Origin: Sphaerulina vaccinii
Taxonomy: Eukaryota > Ascomycota > Dothideomycetes > Mycosphaerellales > Mycosphaerellaceae
Direction of reading: 5' to 3'
Assembly (NCBI GenBank): GCA_022570795.1
Contig: JAKUDP010000013.1
Span: 434,001 to 498,000, forward strand
Length of the DNA stretch: 64,000 nucleotides
Shown here: in pieces, positions 1 through 11,933 of the stretch
How the letters are laid out: each line of letters opens with the position of its first letter
Numbering within the stretch: position 1 is the stretch's first letter
Translations under genes and position numbers: made by a program
Notes under the pieces: model-generated
Database searches by the model: none
The model's input: only the letters and a program-made list of their open reading frames with translations
What the model was told of the DNA's origin: nothing

Positions 1-473
1 ATAGGACGAGAATAGTAATAAAGAGAATACTTTACTTTATAGCTACTACTAATATATATACTATACTAATAGCTCTAAGATAGTAAAGACAAGTAGTAGC
101 TTTATTAAAGTATCTACTAAGTTTAATACTAGAGCTACTACTTGCTTTATATTTACTAGTTAGTAGTATTATTATACAACTATTACTAAGTTAAAGTATA
201 TAACTAGCGACTTCTATACTTATAGTAAGTATATTGTCGACGAGCTTACTAGTATATAATACTAGCTCTATTACTACTATAAGTATAAGAACAAGACTCG
301 TATCTATACTATTTCTAGTACTAACTCTATTTATAAGTACTACTACGAGAAGTATAGTATATAGTTTGCAAACAATTGCGAACTTTCTATAGCTATTAAT
401 ACTAACTTATCCTCGCAAAGTAGAATAATAAGCTAGATCTTTAGTATTGCTAGTATCTTTAAAAAGTAGTTTC
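1..473. other. AT-rich RIP-mutated DNA, unclassified
   Basis: No open frame and no match to the Copia or B elements further on. TpA is very common and CpA/TpG are rare, as after RIP. It borders the outer LTR of Copia copy A, so it is presumably older repeat DNA into which A inserted. It may be part of an element that continues to the left of the window. Confidence 0.5.
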
Positions 474-720
474 TATCGAAATAGGATAATAATATATATA
501 CCTACGATATATAGAAAGAGTCTTAATATATAATAGAAGTAGAAGTATTAGATAGGAACTAACTATATTAATTGTATTAGTTAGTTACAAGTTGTATCTC
601 CTCCTAAGATATAGAGTATTAGATAAGTTACGTAACCTACTGTCACGTGACCTATATTATATAATCTAATCCCTAAGAGGGTGTCTCTTAGATAGTCTAA
701 CTAGACTATACTTTCTAATA
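474..720 (-). repeat. 247-bp Copia LTR (3' LTR of copy A)
   Basis: Reverse complement of the 247-bp LTR seen at 5955, 7965, 11687, 14529, 14850, 15273 and 20756. It begins TATCGAAATAGG and ends CTTTCTAATA on the plus strand, which reads TATTAGAAAG...TTTCGATA on the element strand. The outer TA...TA is what RIP makes of the usual TG...CA. One CACGTG site is kept near 663. The RNase H end of copy A follows directly inside it. Confidence 0.9.
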
Positions 721-3700
721 TTCCTACTTAGGCTAGATAGTCCTTCTACTCTATATTCTAGTATTTATATTCTATTCCAAATCTCGATAACTTATTAAGT
801 ATAGAAGAGCTATTTATATAAGCTAGAGTTGTCTTATAAACTCCTAGAATTAGGGACTATTCTTCGGCTTAGTTAACCTATCTATAACTATCTCTTTTAT
901 TAGAATATATACTACTACTATCTTTCTTTACTACTAGAGTCTCCTAATATTATTATAGGCTATATTAATATATTTTAATCTCTTATAGATATAGGCATTC
1001 TTAACTAGGGTTAGAGATACTTAGTTATCCTTTATAATCTAAATAGATCTAAGTTTATTTACTATATTAGAGTTCGCTTTAATAAGTAGTTAAAAAGAAT
1101 ATTCTCCTACTAACTCTATATAGTCTATTTCTTTTAGAAGTACTATAAAGAATTAAGATTACTTAGTTTATATATTTAGAGCTATATACTTAGCCTCTAT
1201 AGTTAATATTACTATAGACTTCTACTTCTTACTTATCTAAGATACTAGTACTCTATAGAGGAAGAAGATAGATTCGAGAATTAAGACTCTATCTATCTTA
1301 TCTATTATATAGTTAGAGTCTAAGTATCTAATAAGTCCTCTACTATCTCTTCTAAATATAAGTTCTAGGTCTAGAGACAACCTAAGATATCTTACTAGTT
1401 TCTTTAAAGTATTTATATATCCTCTTATTAGGTTAGCTATATATAAGCTTAGTCTGCTAAAAGCGAAAGCAATATCTAGTCTTATTATAACTATTAGCTA
1501 TATCTATATACCTATCTAGCTTTAGTACTTCTATTTAGTATATCTCTTATTAGATAGAATTGCCTTAGTTAGGCTTTTATAATTATCTATTAGTAAGAGT
1601 ATTAGGTAGGTATTATCTTTAGTTATATTTAGCTTCGTAAAGTTCTTTTAGATATAGTATTCTTAATTAAGCTTTAGAGTTCCTATAACTCTATTTCTTA
1701 TTATTCTTATTTTAAGAATCTTTTCTAGCTCCTTTAGATTCTTAATTTTAAAGACCTTACTAAGCTATTTCTTAAACTAGAGAACGTCCTTTAGCTCCGG
1801 TACTATAATAGGTATATTATCTATATAGGTTAGAACTATAATCTTCCTTTCTTTATAAATAAGTAGGTATAGGTTAATTTCTAACTAATTGAATTCTATC
1901 TATTCTAGCTTTAAGATATAGAGTTTATTCTAGTCTCTTACTACTTACTTAAGTCTATAAAGGCTTCTTAGAATTTTTAGGACCTAGTTTAGTAGGACCT
2001 CTACTTCTAGAGGTAGAATTATATAAATTTTTTTTTTTAGAAAGCTCTTTATAAATATATTATTTATATCTACTTAGTATATCTCTAAGTCCTTCTTGCA
2101 AATAACTACTATAAATACTTTTAAAGTATTATACTTTATAGTTAGTATAAAGATATTTCTAAAGTCTACTCTAAACTTCTAGGAAAACTTTCTAGTAACT
2201 AGTCTTACTTTAAACTTTTTAATAGCTCTACTAATTAATTCTTTTATATTAAAGACCTACCTAGATATTATAAGGTTTATATCTTTTAGTAGTATAACTA
2301 GCTCCTAGGTATAGTTACTATCTAAAGCTACTAGTTCTCTCTAGATTACTTCTTTCTATATATAGCTCTATTTAGGATTTTATATTACCTCTTTATAGAA
2401 CTTTAGAATAGGGACTTCTTGCTTTAGAGTAATATTAGGTCTAAGTACTATAAATATAATTTTCTTAATCTCTACTAAGGTTTTCTAGATATAATTCTTT
2501 TCTTTTTTAATTAGGCTAAGAAATATTTTATAGTACTTTAGGTTAGGTATATTCTCTTTCTTATCTCTCTACCTTTTTTAGAGGACCTACTTTATAACTA
2601 TACTATAGGCCTTAGATTTAGGTCCTTCTTCTTTATTTAAAATAGATCTCCTTCTTTTCTAGGATTATACTCTTACTTCTAGTAGATCTTATATAATATC
2701 TAGACGTTTTCTAATATATATATTTCTACTAGTCTCTTAACGAACTTTAGTTAGCTAATTAGTCGGCTACTCTACTCTAATTTTCTCCTTCTAAAGCTAT
2801 ATACTTCTAGAGTTTTCTTCTTCTAGATTTTCTATTCTCTAGTACTCTTTCTTATTTTTTAGTAGAGGTCTAAGCTATATAAATAGTAGTTAATATTTAG
2901 TCGGGCCTCTAGAGCCCGATAGACTTTAGAACTCCTTCTACTTCTTTAGTCTCCTAACTAGTTTCCTAACTAGTATACTACTAGATTAGTTAAGTCTAGG
3001 AATATTTAATTCCAAATCTCCTTCTTTCTTATATTTAAACTATTTAGTATTACTATAAGCCTTAATAGCCCCTATATTAGGCTTCTAGAAGAGCTATATT
3101 TTAGTAGTATCTAGAATATAACTAATAAATATAGTATTCTTACTTCTATTTATTAGTTTATCTAATCTTATTCTAGCTAGCTAGGACTTTAGGTTTATAT
3201 ATATAACTACTCTATAGCTCTAGACTCTAAAGTATAATACTAGAGGTCTCTATTCTAAGAACGCCTTCTTAGGTAAGACCTTAAATCTATTAATATCTAG
3301 CCTATTTAGAAGAGTATTTCTAATAATAATACTTACTTCTAGTACCTTAGGCTAGAACTTAATTAGTATATTAGATTCTTCTAGTATTACCTTTACTTTT
3401 TCTTTAGAGGTCTAGATCGACTTTTTAATAACTCTATTCTAAATAGAGTTATATACCTTAGTAATATAGAAAGAGATTCTACTCTCTCTCTTCTACTATT
3501 TTAGTATAGTAAGAAGCTCTCTAGCTCTATTACTTCTTACTACTTAGAGAGAATTTCTAGATTAAAGCTCTACCTTCTTTTTCTATTAGTAGAGGGTAGG
3601 TAGTATATCTATTCTTAACTTTAGTAGAAAGGCCTACTTCTTTCTTAAGAAGTTATTAATAATTTTAAGCTACTACCTAAATTCTAATCTTAAAATAGGT

Positions 3701-5810
3701 AGGGGTCTATAGATATTAATAGATATAAGAGCTAGCCTTTAGGGCTTCTACTATATCTCTTTCCCTCTATACTACTTTATCTTTGCTATTATATAGACTC
3801 TATATACTCTATACTTCTTTAGAATTAGTATTAGGCTCTTTAAATCTAAAATCTAGTAAAGGTTCTTTACTATCTTTTCCCTAAAATATATAAGCCTTCG
3901 ATACTAGAGCTTCTACTAACTCTAGGTACCCTCTAATATATAGAAAGTATATACTTTATCTATTAATTCCTATAAAAAGTATATTTAATTTTAGTTAGAC
4001 TTCTAGAGCCTAATAGACTTAGCTAGACTCTTATTAATCTTCTTAATAATTAGAACTCTTTCTAATATTCTTATCTAGACAACTACTTTTCTAAAGGCTA
4101 AAATAAGTATAAATTTTAGTAGTTAAATACCGAACTACTTATTAAATTAATTTTATAAAATAAAATTTATTCTAAGTCTAGGTATAAAAAGAATATCTCT
4201 TAGTATAATCTATTTACCCTTCCTACCTTCTATTACTACTTTTCCTATATATATAGCTATTAGATAGCTACCTCTAACCTTAATCTACTTTCTAGTTTAA
4301 AGAGGCTTTAGTTCTCTAAAAAGTAATTTTTAGTTAGTTATATAGATAGAAGTATAAAAGTTAAATAGCTATTCTAATAGTCTATATTTGCTTTTAGCTT
4401 CTATAGTAGAGTAGGCTACTTTATTAATATCCTTATCCTTAGATAGAGTCTAGAATAGGTCTAAAGTAGTTAGCGACTCTATATCTTATACTATAAAAGC
4501 CTTTTTTAGGTATTTCTTATTTAATTTTTTAAAAAATTATATTTCGAGCTAGAGTCTTTTTACTACTACTTTTAGCTTATTCTTATCTAGTAAAGAACTC
4601 CTTCTAGCTTGTATTAGAAAGGGTCTCTTTTCGACCCTATTTAGTCGGGCTTCTAGAGCCTAATAGAACTTAGTAGCCCTCTTTACCTATTCGAGTCTAG
4701 AGTATTTCCTCTAGGTATATAGTCCCTTATAGAAGAAATATTCTAGTAGTTACTAGGTACCTTTTCTAGTAAATATAGCTATCTCTTTTTAGTCTATAGA
4801 CTCTTCTACTTCTAGTATCTAGAGAATATTTTCTAATATTAGGTTTTTCTAAGCTAGAATAGTCTATTTTATACTTTTATATCTATCTAGTAGAAAGAAG
4901 AGTAGATACTTAATTCTTATTTTTAGAGTCTTATAGTAAAACTCTTTCTAGTTAATCTCTACTATTCTTCTACCTAGGTTTCTAAAATAGATCTATAAGC
5001 TTCTAATTCTATTTTCTAGTTCTATTTTAAAGTTTATATATTTCTAGATAATAGCTATTATATAGGCTTACTAGACCTTACTATACTTATTATATAGAGT
5101 TATCTAGATATTAAAGGCTCTCTTCTCCTCTATTACTTTATTCTAATTATTCTATTCTAGGTACTTAGTTAGCTTATAGATTACTTAAATATTTGCTTTT
5201 TTCTACTATAAGCTAAATTTTAAGTATTCTAGCTTTAGGAAACTATTAGATATCTTTATAGATAATAAAGATAACTCCTCTAACTAGAGAGTCTATAATA
5301 TTTTCTTTTTAGTATCTTTTAGATCTAAAATTATTTAGAAAATTTCCTTTTCTTCTAGATTATTTTTCTATAGTCTAAACTATAGCCTCTAGTTCTCTCT
5401 TAATAGAACTAGTATAGCTCTTTTACCTCTAAATCTACTTTTTTACTCTTAATCTATTTTATCTAAAATATTAAAACTAAACTCTAAAAATTAATACTCT
5501 TTTAAATAACTTAAGTAGTAGTTTCTAGATAGCTATATTCCTTATCTAGAACTCTCTTTCTTCTCTTTTAGATAAGCTTAATATAGTTTCTTATACTTCC
5601 TACTTATCTATACTTATAGATAGACTTAAATAGTCTCTTTTTAGAGGGATATACCTTTCTAAAGTATTAGTAGTACTCTAGTATAGAGGTTAAGTCTTAT
5701 CTATATAAAATAGTACTTTAGCCTCTAGCTTACTCTTTCCTTTTTATATTCTTTAAGCTCTATTCTTTAAGTATACCTTACTAGGTTCTTCTCTATTTTA
5801 TCTACTTATA
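721..5810 (-). mobile_element. Ty1/Copia copy A, main part of the internal region
   Basis: Internal region of a degenerate Copia element on the minus strand. It aligns along its length with the reverse complement of copy C and with copy D. Reading minus from high to low coordinates, gag-like sequence comes first, then the integrase C-terminal part (about 3050-3270), reverse transcriptase (about 1650-2320) and RNase H (about 790-1500). That is the Copia order, with integrase before reverse transcriptase. Codons for Trp, Gln and Arg are replaced by stops throughout, as expected from C-to-T and G-to-A RIP changes. The element breaks at 5810, where element B was inserted, and resumes after about 14386. 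Confidence 0.85.
2901..2919. repeat. GC-rich palindrome inside Copia copy A
   Basis: TCGGGCC and its inverse around a TCTAGA-like centre. The same kind of hairpin occurs at the matching place in copy C (9490-9510) and copy D (17697-17715). It stands out against the AT-rich surroundings. RIP has weakened it here. Confidence 0.6.
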
Positions 5811-5950
5811 GTATAATATTATAAATAGTAGTATAGTAAATTAGGTTGTAGACAAAGTATCTAAGAGAAGCGCGAAGGCGCGAACGAGTAAGTATAAAAA
5901 AAGCGCTAAGCGCGCTAGCCGCATCGGGCCTAGCCGCGTATATATAATAG
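5811..5950 (-). repeat. Left 140-bp terminal direct repeat of element B
   Basis: Starts GTATAATATTATAAATAG and ends near ATATAATAG. It is repeated at 14246-14385 with a few changes. The 5 bp before this copy (TTATA, 5806-5810) equal the 5 bp after the right copy (TTATA, 14386-14390), which fits a target-site duplication made by one insertion into Copia copy A. Copia copy C then inserted 4 bp beyond this repeat. Confidence 0.65.
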
Positions 5951-5954
5951 TTAT

Positions 5955-6201
5955 TATTAGAAAGTATAGTCTAGTTAGACTATCTAAGAGACACCCTCTT
6001 GGGAATTAGATTATATAATATATATTATATAATAGTAGGTTACGTAGCTTATCTAATACTCTATATCTTAGGAGGAGATGCAACCTATAACTAACTAATA
6101 TAATTAATACGGTTAGTTCCTATCTGACGCTTCTACTTCTATCGTATATTAAGACTCTTCCTATATGTCGTAGGCGTATATATTGTCGTCCTATTTCGAT
6201 A
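5955..6201 (+). repeat. 5' LTR of Copia copy C
   Basis: Runs TATTAGAAAG...CCTATTTCGATA. The CACGTG pair present in the 3' LTR of the same element is lost here (TTACGTAGC and a TATATATA stretch in the matching place). The primer-binding site follows immediately. Confidence 0.9.
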
Positions 6202-6216
6202 GGTTATAAGCCCGGG
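6202..6216 (+). promoter_or_regulatory. Primer-binding site, half initiator tRNA-Met type
   Basis: GGTTATAAGCCCGGG lies directly after the 5' LTR. Undoing one TGA-to-TAA RIP change gives a complement of the anticodon arm of initiator tRNA-Met (CCGGGCTCATAACC). Drosophila copia and related elements are known to prime from such a 5' half tRNA. The same site is seen beside the 5' LTRs of copy A (14835-14849) and copy D (20741-20755). The tRNA assignment is inferred from known tRNA sequence. Confidence 0.7.
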
Positions 6217-7964
6217 TTTGTAGAAGAAGTATTAGATAGTAATAGTTGGCCTTTTCTAATAGTAGGACACGAACCTATAATAAAAGGAGTATCGGGAGAC
6301 TCGAGGTATACCTATCTATACTACTAAGAAGATATAGAAGATCCCGGCGAGTTCCGGACGTTCCTATAGGTAGATAAGATAGAGAAGAACCTAGTAAGGT
6401 ATACTTAAGGAGCAGAGCTTAAAGAGTATAAAGAGGAAAAGGTAAGCTAGAGGCTAAAGTACTATCTTATATAGATAAGACTTAACCTCTATACTAGAGT
6501 ACTACTAATACTTTAGAAAGGTATATCCCTCTAAGAAGAGACTATTCAAGTCTATCTACAAGTATAGATAAGTAGGAAGCGTAGGAAACTATACTAAGCT
6601 TATCTAGGAGAGAAGGAAGAGAGTCTTAGATAAGGAACGCAGCTCTCTAGAAACTACTACTTAAGTTATTTGAAAAAGTATTAATTTTTTAAAGCTTAGT
6701 TTTGATATTTTAGGTAAAATAGATTAAGAATAAAAAAATAGATTTGGTAGGAGAGTAGCTATACTAATACTAATAAGAGAGAACTATAAGTCCTAGTTTA
6801 GAATAATAAGGATATATCTTATATCTAAGCAAGTAGAATAGGTTCTATTAGAAACTATACTAGATACTCTAGTATTAACTCCTTTAGAATATATATTAAC
6901 TATATTATTAGACTCGCTAGATAGCTCTATTAAGAGAGCATTCTATAAGAAGTATAATATAGTAGCTCTCTATAAGATATATATCTATATATTAGTAGAT
7001 AATTAGAAAGCGACATAGGAGATTAAGATAGTAAGGGAGCTCTAGGAATAGGCTAAAAAGAGGTATAAAAGTAAGCTTCAAGCTATAGGAAGAAGCCTTC
7101 TTAAATAGTATACTACGTTCGAGATGCAAGATAGCTAGATAATTAATAAAGTATAGTAGAGCCTAAGTACTATTATAAGAAGAGTAGTTGCAATCTCCCT
7201 ATAGTTTAAAGAAATTAAGACTAAGAATAGGAAAATATAGCAACTCCTTGTAGCTCTACCTAAGTCCTATTTAACAATTAGAGATAGTATAGACCTAAGG
7301 TAGAATCTTAAGCCTTAGAACATTTTTAGAATCCTAAGAGAAAAATAGGAATAGATAATAGGCCGAGAGATAGCTATATTCGCCAAGAAAGGTACCTAGG
7401 GACTACTAGCCTATTTCCTCTATAGAGGACTATATATCTAGAATAATTACTCTAGACTTGAGAGAGCAAAAAGAGCTACTAAGACTATAGTACTAAAGAT
7501 AGAATACCGAGTTAAGAAAAGATACTCTCTATTAAGATAAAGGAGGGGATCTTTACTAGAGAAAGATAAACTTAAAGAAATAGTAAAGCAACTTAAACTT
7601 AAAGTATAATCTCTTAAGAAGAAATCCAATTTAAGTAAAAAGTACCTAAAAAAGGCTTTTATAGTATAAGAAAATATAGGGTTACTAACTACCTTAGAAG
7701 TATCTTAGACCCTATTAGAGGATAAGAATATAGATAAGATAGCCTACTTAACTATAGACGTAAAAGGCAAGTATAGGCTATCGGAATAGCTACTTAACTC
7801 TTATACTTCTATCTATATAACTAACTAAGAATTACTCTTTAGAGAACTAAAACCTTTTCAGACTAGGAAGTAGATTAAGGTCGGTAGTAGCTACTTAATA
7901 GCTATATATATTAGGAAAGTAGTTATAGAAGGAAGAAAGAGGAAATAGATTATACTAAAAGATA

Positions 7965-8211
7965 TATTAGAAAGTATAGTCTAGTTGGACTATCTGAGAG
8001 ACACTCGCTTAGGGATCAGATTATATAATATACGTCACGTGACAGTAGGTCACGTGGCTCATCTGATGCTCCACATCTTAGGAGGAGATGCAACCTATAA
8101 CTAACTAATACAATTAATACAGTTGGTTCCTATCTAACGCTTCTACTTCTATCGCGTATTAAGACCCTTCCTACACGTCGTAGGCGTATGTATTATCGTC
8201 CTATTTCGACA
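7965..8211 (+). repeat. Solo Copia LTR nested in copy C
   Basis: A full 247-bp LTR flanked by a perfect 5-bp duplication (AGATA at 7960-7964 and 8212-8216). Copies A and D read straight through this position, so it is an insertion followed by LTR-LTR recombination. It is the least RIP-changed LTR here: it ends in CGACA and keeps two CACGTG sites (8036-8041 and 8051-8056). Confidence 0.92.
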
Positions 8212-8395
8212 AGATATTCTATTTATATCTAGTTTTAGAGTTAATCTTATTTTATAAAGTTAGTTTAGTAAGCAGTTCGGTGTTTAACTACTAAAATTTA
8301 TACTTGTTTTAGCCTCTAGAAAAGTAGTTATCTAGATAAGAATATTAGGAGGAGTCCTATTTATTAAGGAGATTAATAAGAGTCTAGCTAAGTCC

Positions 8396-8416
8396 GTCGG
8401 GCCCCGGGGGCTCGAC
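8396..8416. repeat. GC-rich palindrome 1 in Copia copy C
   Basis: GTCGGGCCCC and GGGGCTCGAC around a single G, with one mismatch. It is set in AT-rich coding sequence. A matching but eroded motif is found in copy A near 4000 and copy D near 18790. Confidence 0.7.
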
Positions 8417-9489
8417 CGAAATTAAGTATACTTCTTATAGGAATTAATAGATAAAGTATATACTCTCTATATATTAGAGAGTACCTAGGATTAGTAGGAG
8501 CTCTAGTATCGAAGGCTTGTATATTTTGGGGAGAAGGTAGTAAAGAACCTTTACTAGGTCTTAGATTTAAAGAGCCTAATACTAATTCCAAAGGAGTATA
8601 GGGCATGCAGAGTCTATATAATAGCAAAGATAAAGTAGTATAGAGGGAAAGAGACATAGTAGAAGCTCTAAAGGCTAGCTCTTATATCTATTAATATCTA
8701 TAGACCCCTACCTATCTTAAGATTAGAATTTAAGTAGTAGCTTGAAATTGTTAATAACTTCTTAAGAAAGAAGTAGGCCTTCCTACTAAAGTTAAGAATA
8801 GATATACTACCTACCCTCTACTAATAGAAAAGGAAGGCAGAGCTTTAATCTAGAAATTCTCTCTAAGTAGTAAGGAGTAATAGAGCTAGGGAGCTTCTTA
8901 CTATACTAAAGTAGTAGAAGAGAGAGAATAGAATCTCTTTCTATACTACTAAGGTATATAACTCTATTTAGAATAGAGTTGTTAAAAGGTCGATCTAGAC
9001 CTCTAAAGAAAGAGTAAGAGCGATACTAGAAGAATCTAATATACTAATTAAGTTCTGGCCTAAAGTACTAGAAGCAAGTATTATTATTAGGAATACTCTT
9101 CCAAATAGGCTAGATATTAATAGATTTAAGGTCTTACCTAAGGAGGCATTCTTAGGACAGAGACCTCTAGTATTATACTTTAGGGTCTAGGGCTATAGAG
9201 TAGTTATATATATAAACCCAAAGTTCTAGCTAGCTAGAATACGATTAGACAAACTAATAAATAGAGGCAAGAATACTATATTTGTCGGTTATATTCTAGA
9301 TACTACTAAAATATAGCTTTTCTAGGAGCCTAATATAGGGGCTATTAAGGCCTATAGCAATACTAAGTAGTTTGAGTATAAGAAAGAAGGAGATTTGGAG
9401 TTGAATATTCCCAAGCTTAACTAATCTAGTATTATACTAGTTAGGAAACTAGTTAGGAGACTAAAGAAGTAGGAGGAGTCCTAAAGTCT

Positions 9490-9510
9490 GTCGGGCCCTA
9501 GGGGCCCGAC
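9490..9510. repeat. GC-rich palindrome 2 in Copia copy C
   Basis: GTCGGGCCC, then TAG, then GGGCCCGAC: 9-bp perfect arms with a 3-base loop. It lies 1.1 kb after palindrome 1. The matching site is kept in copy A (2901-2919) and copy D (17697-17715). Confidence 0.75.
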
Positions 9511-11686
9511 CAAATATTAACTACTATTTATATAGCTTGGACCTCTACCGAAGGACAAGGAGAAGTACTAGAGGATAGATCTAGAAGAAGAAAACTCCGA
9601 GAGTATATAGCTTTAGAAGGAGAAAATTGGAATAGAGTAGCCGACTAATTAGCCGACCGAAGTTCGTTAAGGGACTAGTAGAAATATATATATTAGAAAA
9701 CATCCAGATATTATATAAGATCTACTAGAAGCAAGAGTGCAATCCTAGAAGAGAAGGAGATCTATCTCTAATAAAGAGGAAGGACCTGAACCTAAAGCCT
9801 ATAGTATAGTTATAAGGCAGGTCCTCTAAAAGAGGTAGAGAGATAAGGAAGAGGATATACCTAACTTAAAATATTATAAAGCATTCCTTAGCCTAATTAA
9901 AAAAGAAGGGAATTATATCTAGGAAACCTTAGTAGAGATTAAGAAGGTTGCATTTGTAGTACTCGGACCTAATATTGCTTTGAAGCAAGAGGTCCCTATT
10001 CTAAAGTCCTATAAAGAGGTAATATAGAATTCCAAATAGAGCTATATATAGGAAGAAGCAATCTAGAGAGAACTAGTAGCTTTAGATAGTAACTATACCT
10101 AGAAGCCGGTTATACTACTAAAAGGTACAAACTTTATAATATCTAGGTAGGTCTTTAATATAAAAAGATTAATTAGTAGAGCTATTAAAAAGTTCAAGGC
10201 AAGACTAGTTACTAGAGGGTTCTTCTAGAAGTTTAGAGTAGACTTTAAGGACACCTTTGTACTAACTATAAGGTATAATACTTTAAAAGTATTTATAGTA
10301 GTTATTTGCAAGAAGGACTTAGAGATACACTAAGTAGATATAAATAATACATTTATAGAGAGCTCTCTAAAAGAAGATATCTATATAATTCTACCTCTAG
10401 AAGTAGAGGTCCTACTAAACTAGGTTCTAAAGATCCTAAGGAGTCTCTATAGACTTAAGCAAGTAGTAAGAGACTAGAATAAACTCTGCGTCTCAAAGCT
10501 AGAACAGATAGGATTCGATTAATTAGAGATCGACCTATACCTACTTATCTATAGAGAAAGAAGAATTATAGTTCTAACCTATATAGATAATATACCTATT
10601 ATAGTACTAGAGCTAAAGGATGTTCTCTAGTTTAAAAAACAGCTTAGCAAGGTCTTTAAAATTAAGGATCTAAAAGAGCTAGAAAAGATTCTTAGAATAA
10701 AAATAATAAAAGATAGAGTTGTAGAAACTCTAAAGCTTAATTAAGAATACTATATCTAAGAGAACCTTGCAAGGCTAAATATAACTAAGGAAAATACCTA
10801 TCTAACTCTCTTACTAATAGATAGTTATAAAAGCCTAACTAAGGCAATTCTATCTAATAAGAGATATACCAAATAGGAGTACTAAAGCTAGATAGGTATA
10901 TAGATATAGCCGATAGTTATAACAAGACTAGACATTGCTTTTGCTCTTAGCAGACTAAGCTTATATATAGCTAATCTAACAAAAGGATATATAAATGCTC
11001 TAAAGAAACTAGCAAAATACCTTAGGTCGTCCCTAGACCTAGGACTTATATTTAGAAAAGGTAGTAGAGGCCTTATTAGATATTCAGACTCTAACTATAT
11101 AATAGACAAGGCAGACAGAGTCTTAATTCTAGAATCTATCTTCTTCCTCTATAGAGTACTAGTATCTTAGATAAGTAAGAAGTAGAAGTCTATAGCAATA
11201 TTAACTATAGAGGCTAAGTATATAGCTCTAAATATATATACTAAGCAATCTCAATTTCTAGTAGCACTTCTAAGGGAAATAGACTATATAGAGTTAGTAG
11301 GAGAATATTCTTTTTAACTACTTATTAAAGCGAACTCTAATATAGTAAATAAACTTAGACCTATTTAGATTATAGAGGATAACTAAGTATCTCTAACCCT
11401 AGTTAAGGATGCCTATACCTATAAGAGATTAAAATATATTAATATAGCCTATAATAATATTAGGAGACTCTAGTAGCAAAGGAAGATAGTAGTAGTATAT
11501 ATTCTAACAAAAGAGATAGTTGTAGATAGGTTAACTAAGCCGAAGAATAGTCCCTAATTCTAGGAGTTTATAAGACAACTCTAGCTTGCATAAATAGCTC
11601 TTCTGCACTTAATAAGTTATCGAGATTTGGAATAGAATATAAGTGCCAGAATATAGAGCAGAAGAACTATCTAGCCTAAGTAGGAG

Positions 11687-11933
11687 TATTAGAAAGTATA
11701 GTCTAGTTAGACTATCTAAGAGACACCCCCTTAGGGATCAGATTATATAATATACGTCACGTGACAGTAGGTCACGTGGCTTATCTGATGCTCCACATCT
11801 TAGGAGGAGATGCAACCTATAACTAACTAATATAATTAATATAGTTAGTTCCTATCTGACGCTTCTACTTCTATCGCGTATTAAGACTCTTTCTATATGT
11901 CGTAGGCGTATATATTATTATCCTATTTCGATA
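11687..11933 (+). repeat. 3' LTR of Copia copy C
   Basis: Preceded by a purine-rich AAGTAGGAG tract that could be the polypurine tract. It keeps paired CACGTG sites at 11758-11763 and 11773-11778. Confidence 0.9.

Larger units (their letters stand above)
6217..11686 (+). pseudogene. Degenerate Copia gag-pol of copy C
   Basis: The gag-like part covers about 6370-7960 and is cut by the solo LTR at 7965. The integrase C-terminal part (about 9140-9400) reads VWGYRVVVYI then GKNTIFVGYILDTTKIQ, like the Copia 'VFG.....FVGY' region. Reverse transcriptase (about 10100-10750) keeps KARLVTRGFFQKF, TFVLTIRY and TYIDNIPII in place of YVDD. RNase H (about 10900-11600) keeps EAKYIAL, KRLKYINIAYNNIR and ILTKEIVVDRLTKP. 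Many in-frame TAG/TAA codons sit where Trp and Gln are expected, so it cannot make a protein. Confidence 0.85.
5955..11933 (+). mobile_element. Ty1/Copia copy C, complete but degenerate
   Basis: Plus-strand element with 247-bp LTRs at 5955-6201 and 11687-11933. Flanks are GTTAT (5950-5954) and ATTAT (11934-11938), a 5-bp target duplication with one G-to-A change. Without the nested solo LTR and its 5-bp duplication the length is about 5.73 kb, the same as copy D. This is the least mutated of the three copies and still has many CpG sites and GC-rich stretches. It sits inside element B, close to the inner edge of B's left terminal repeat. Confidence 0.9.

Noticed and set aside
7447..8657. Two open frames of 60 and 89 codons on the minus strand inside Copia C (7447-7629 and 8388-8657)
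   Set aside because: They are antisense to gag-pol and the second starts across a GC palindrome. Composition reflects RIP-changed DNA, not a gene.
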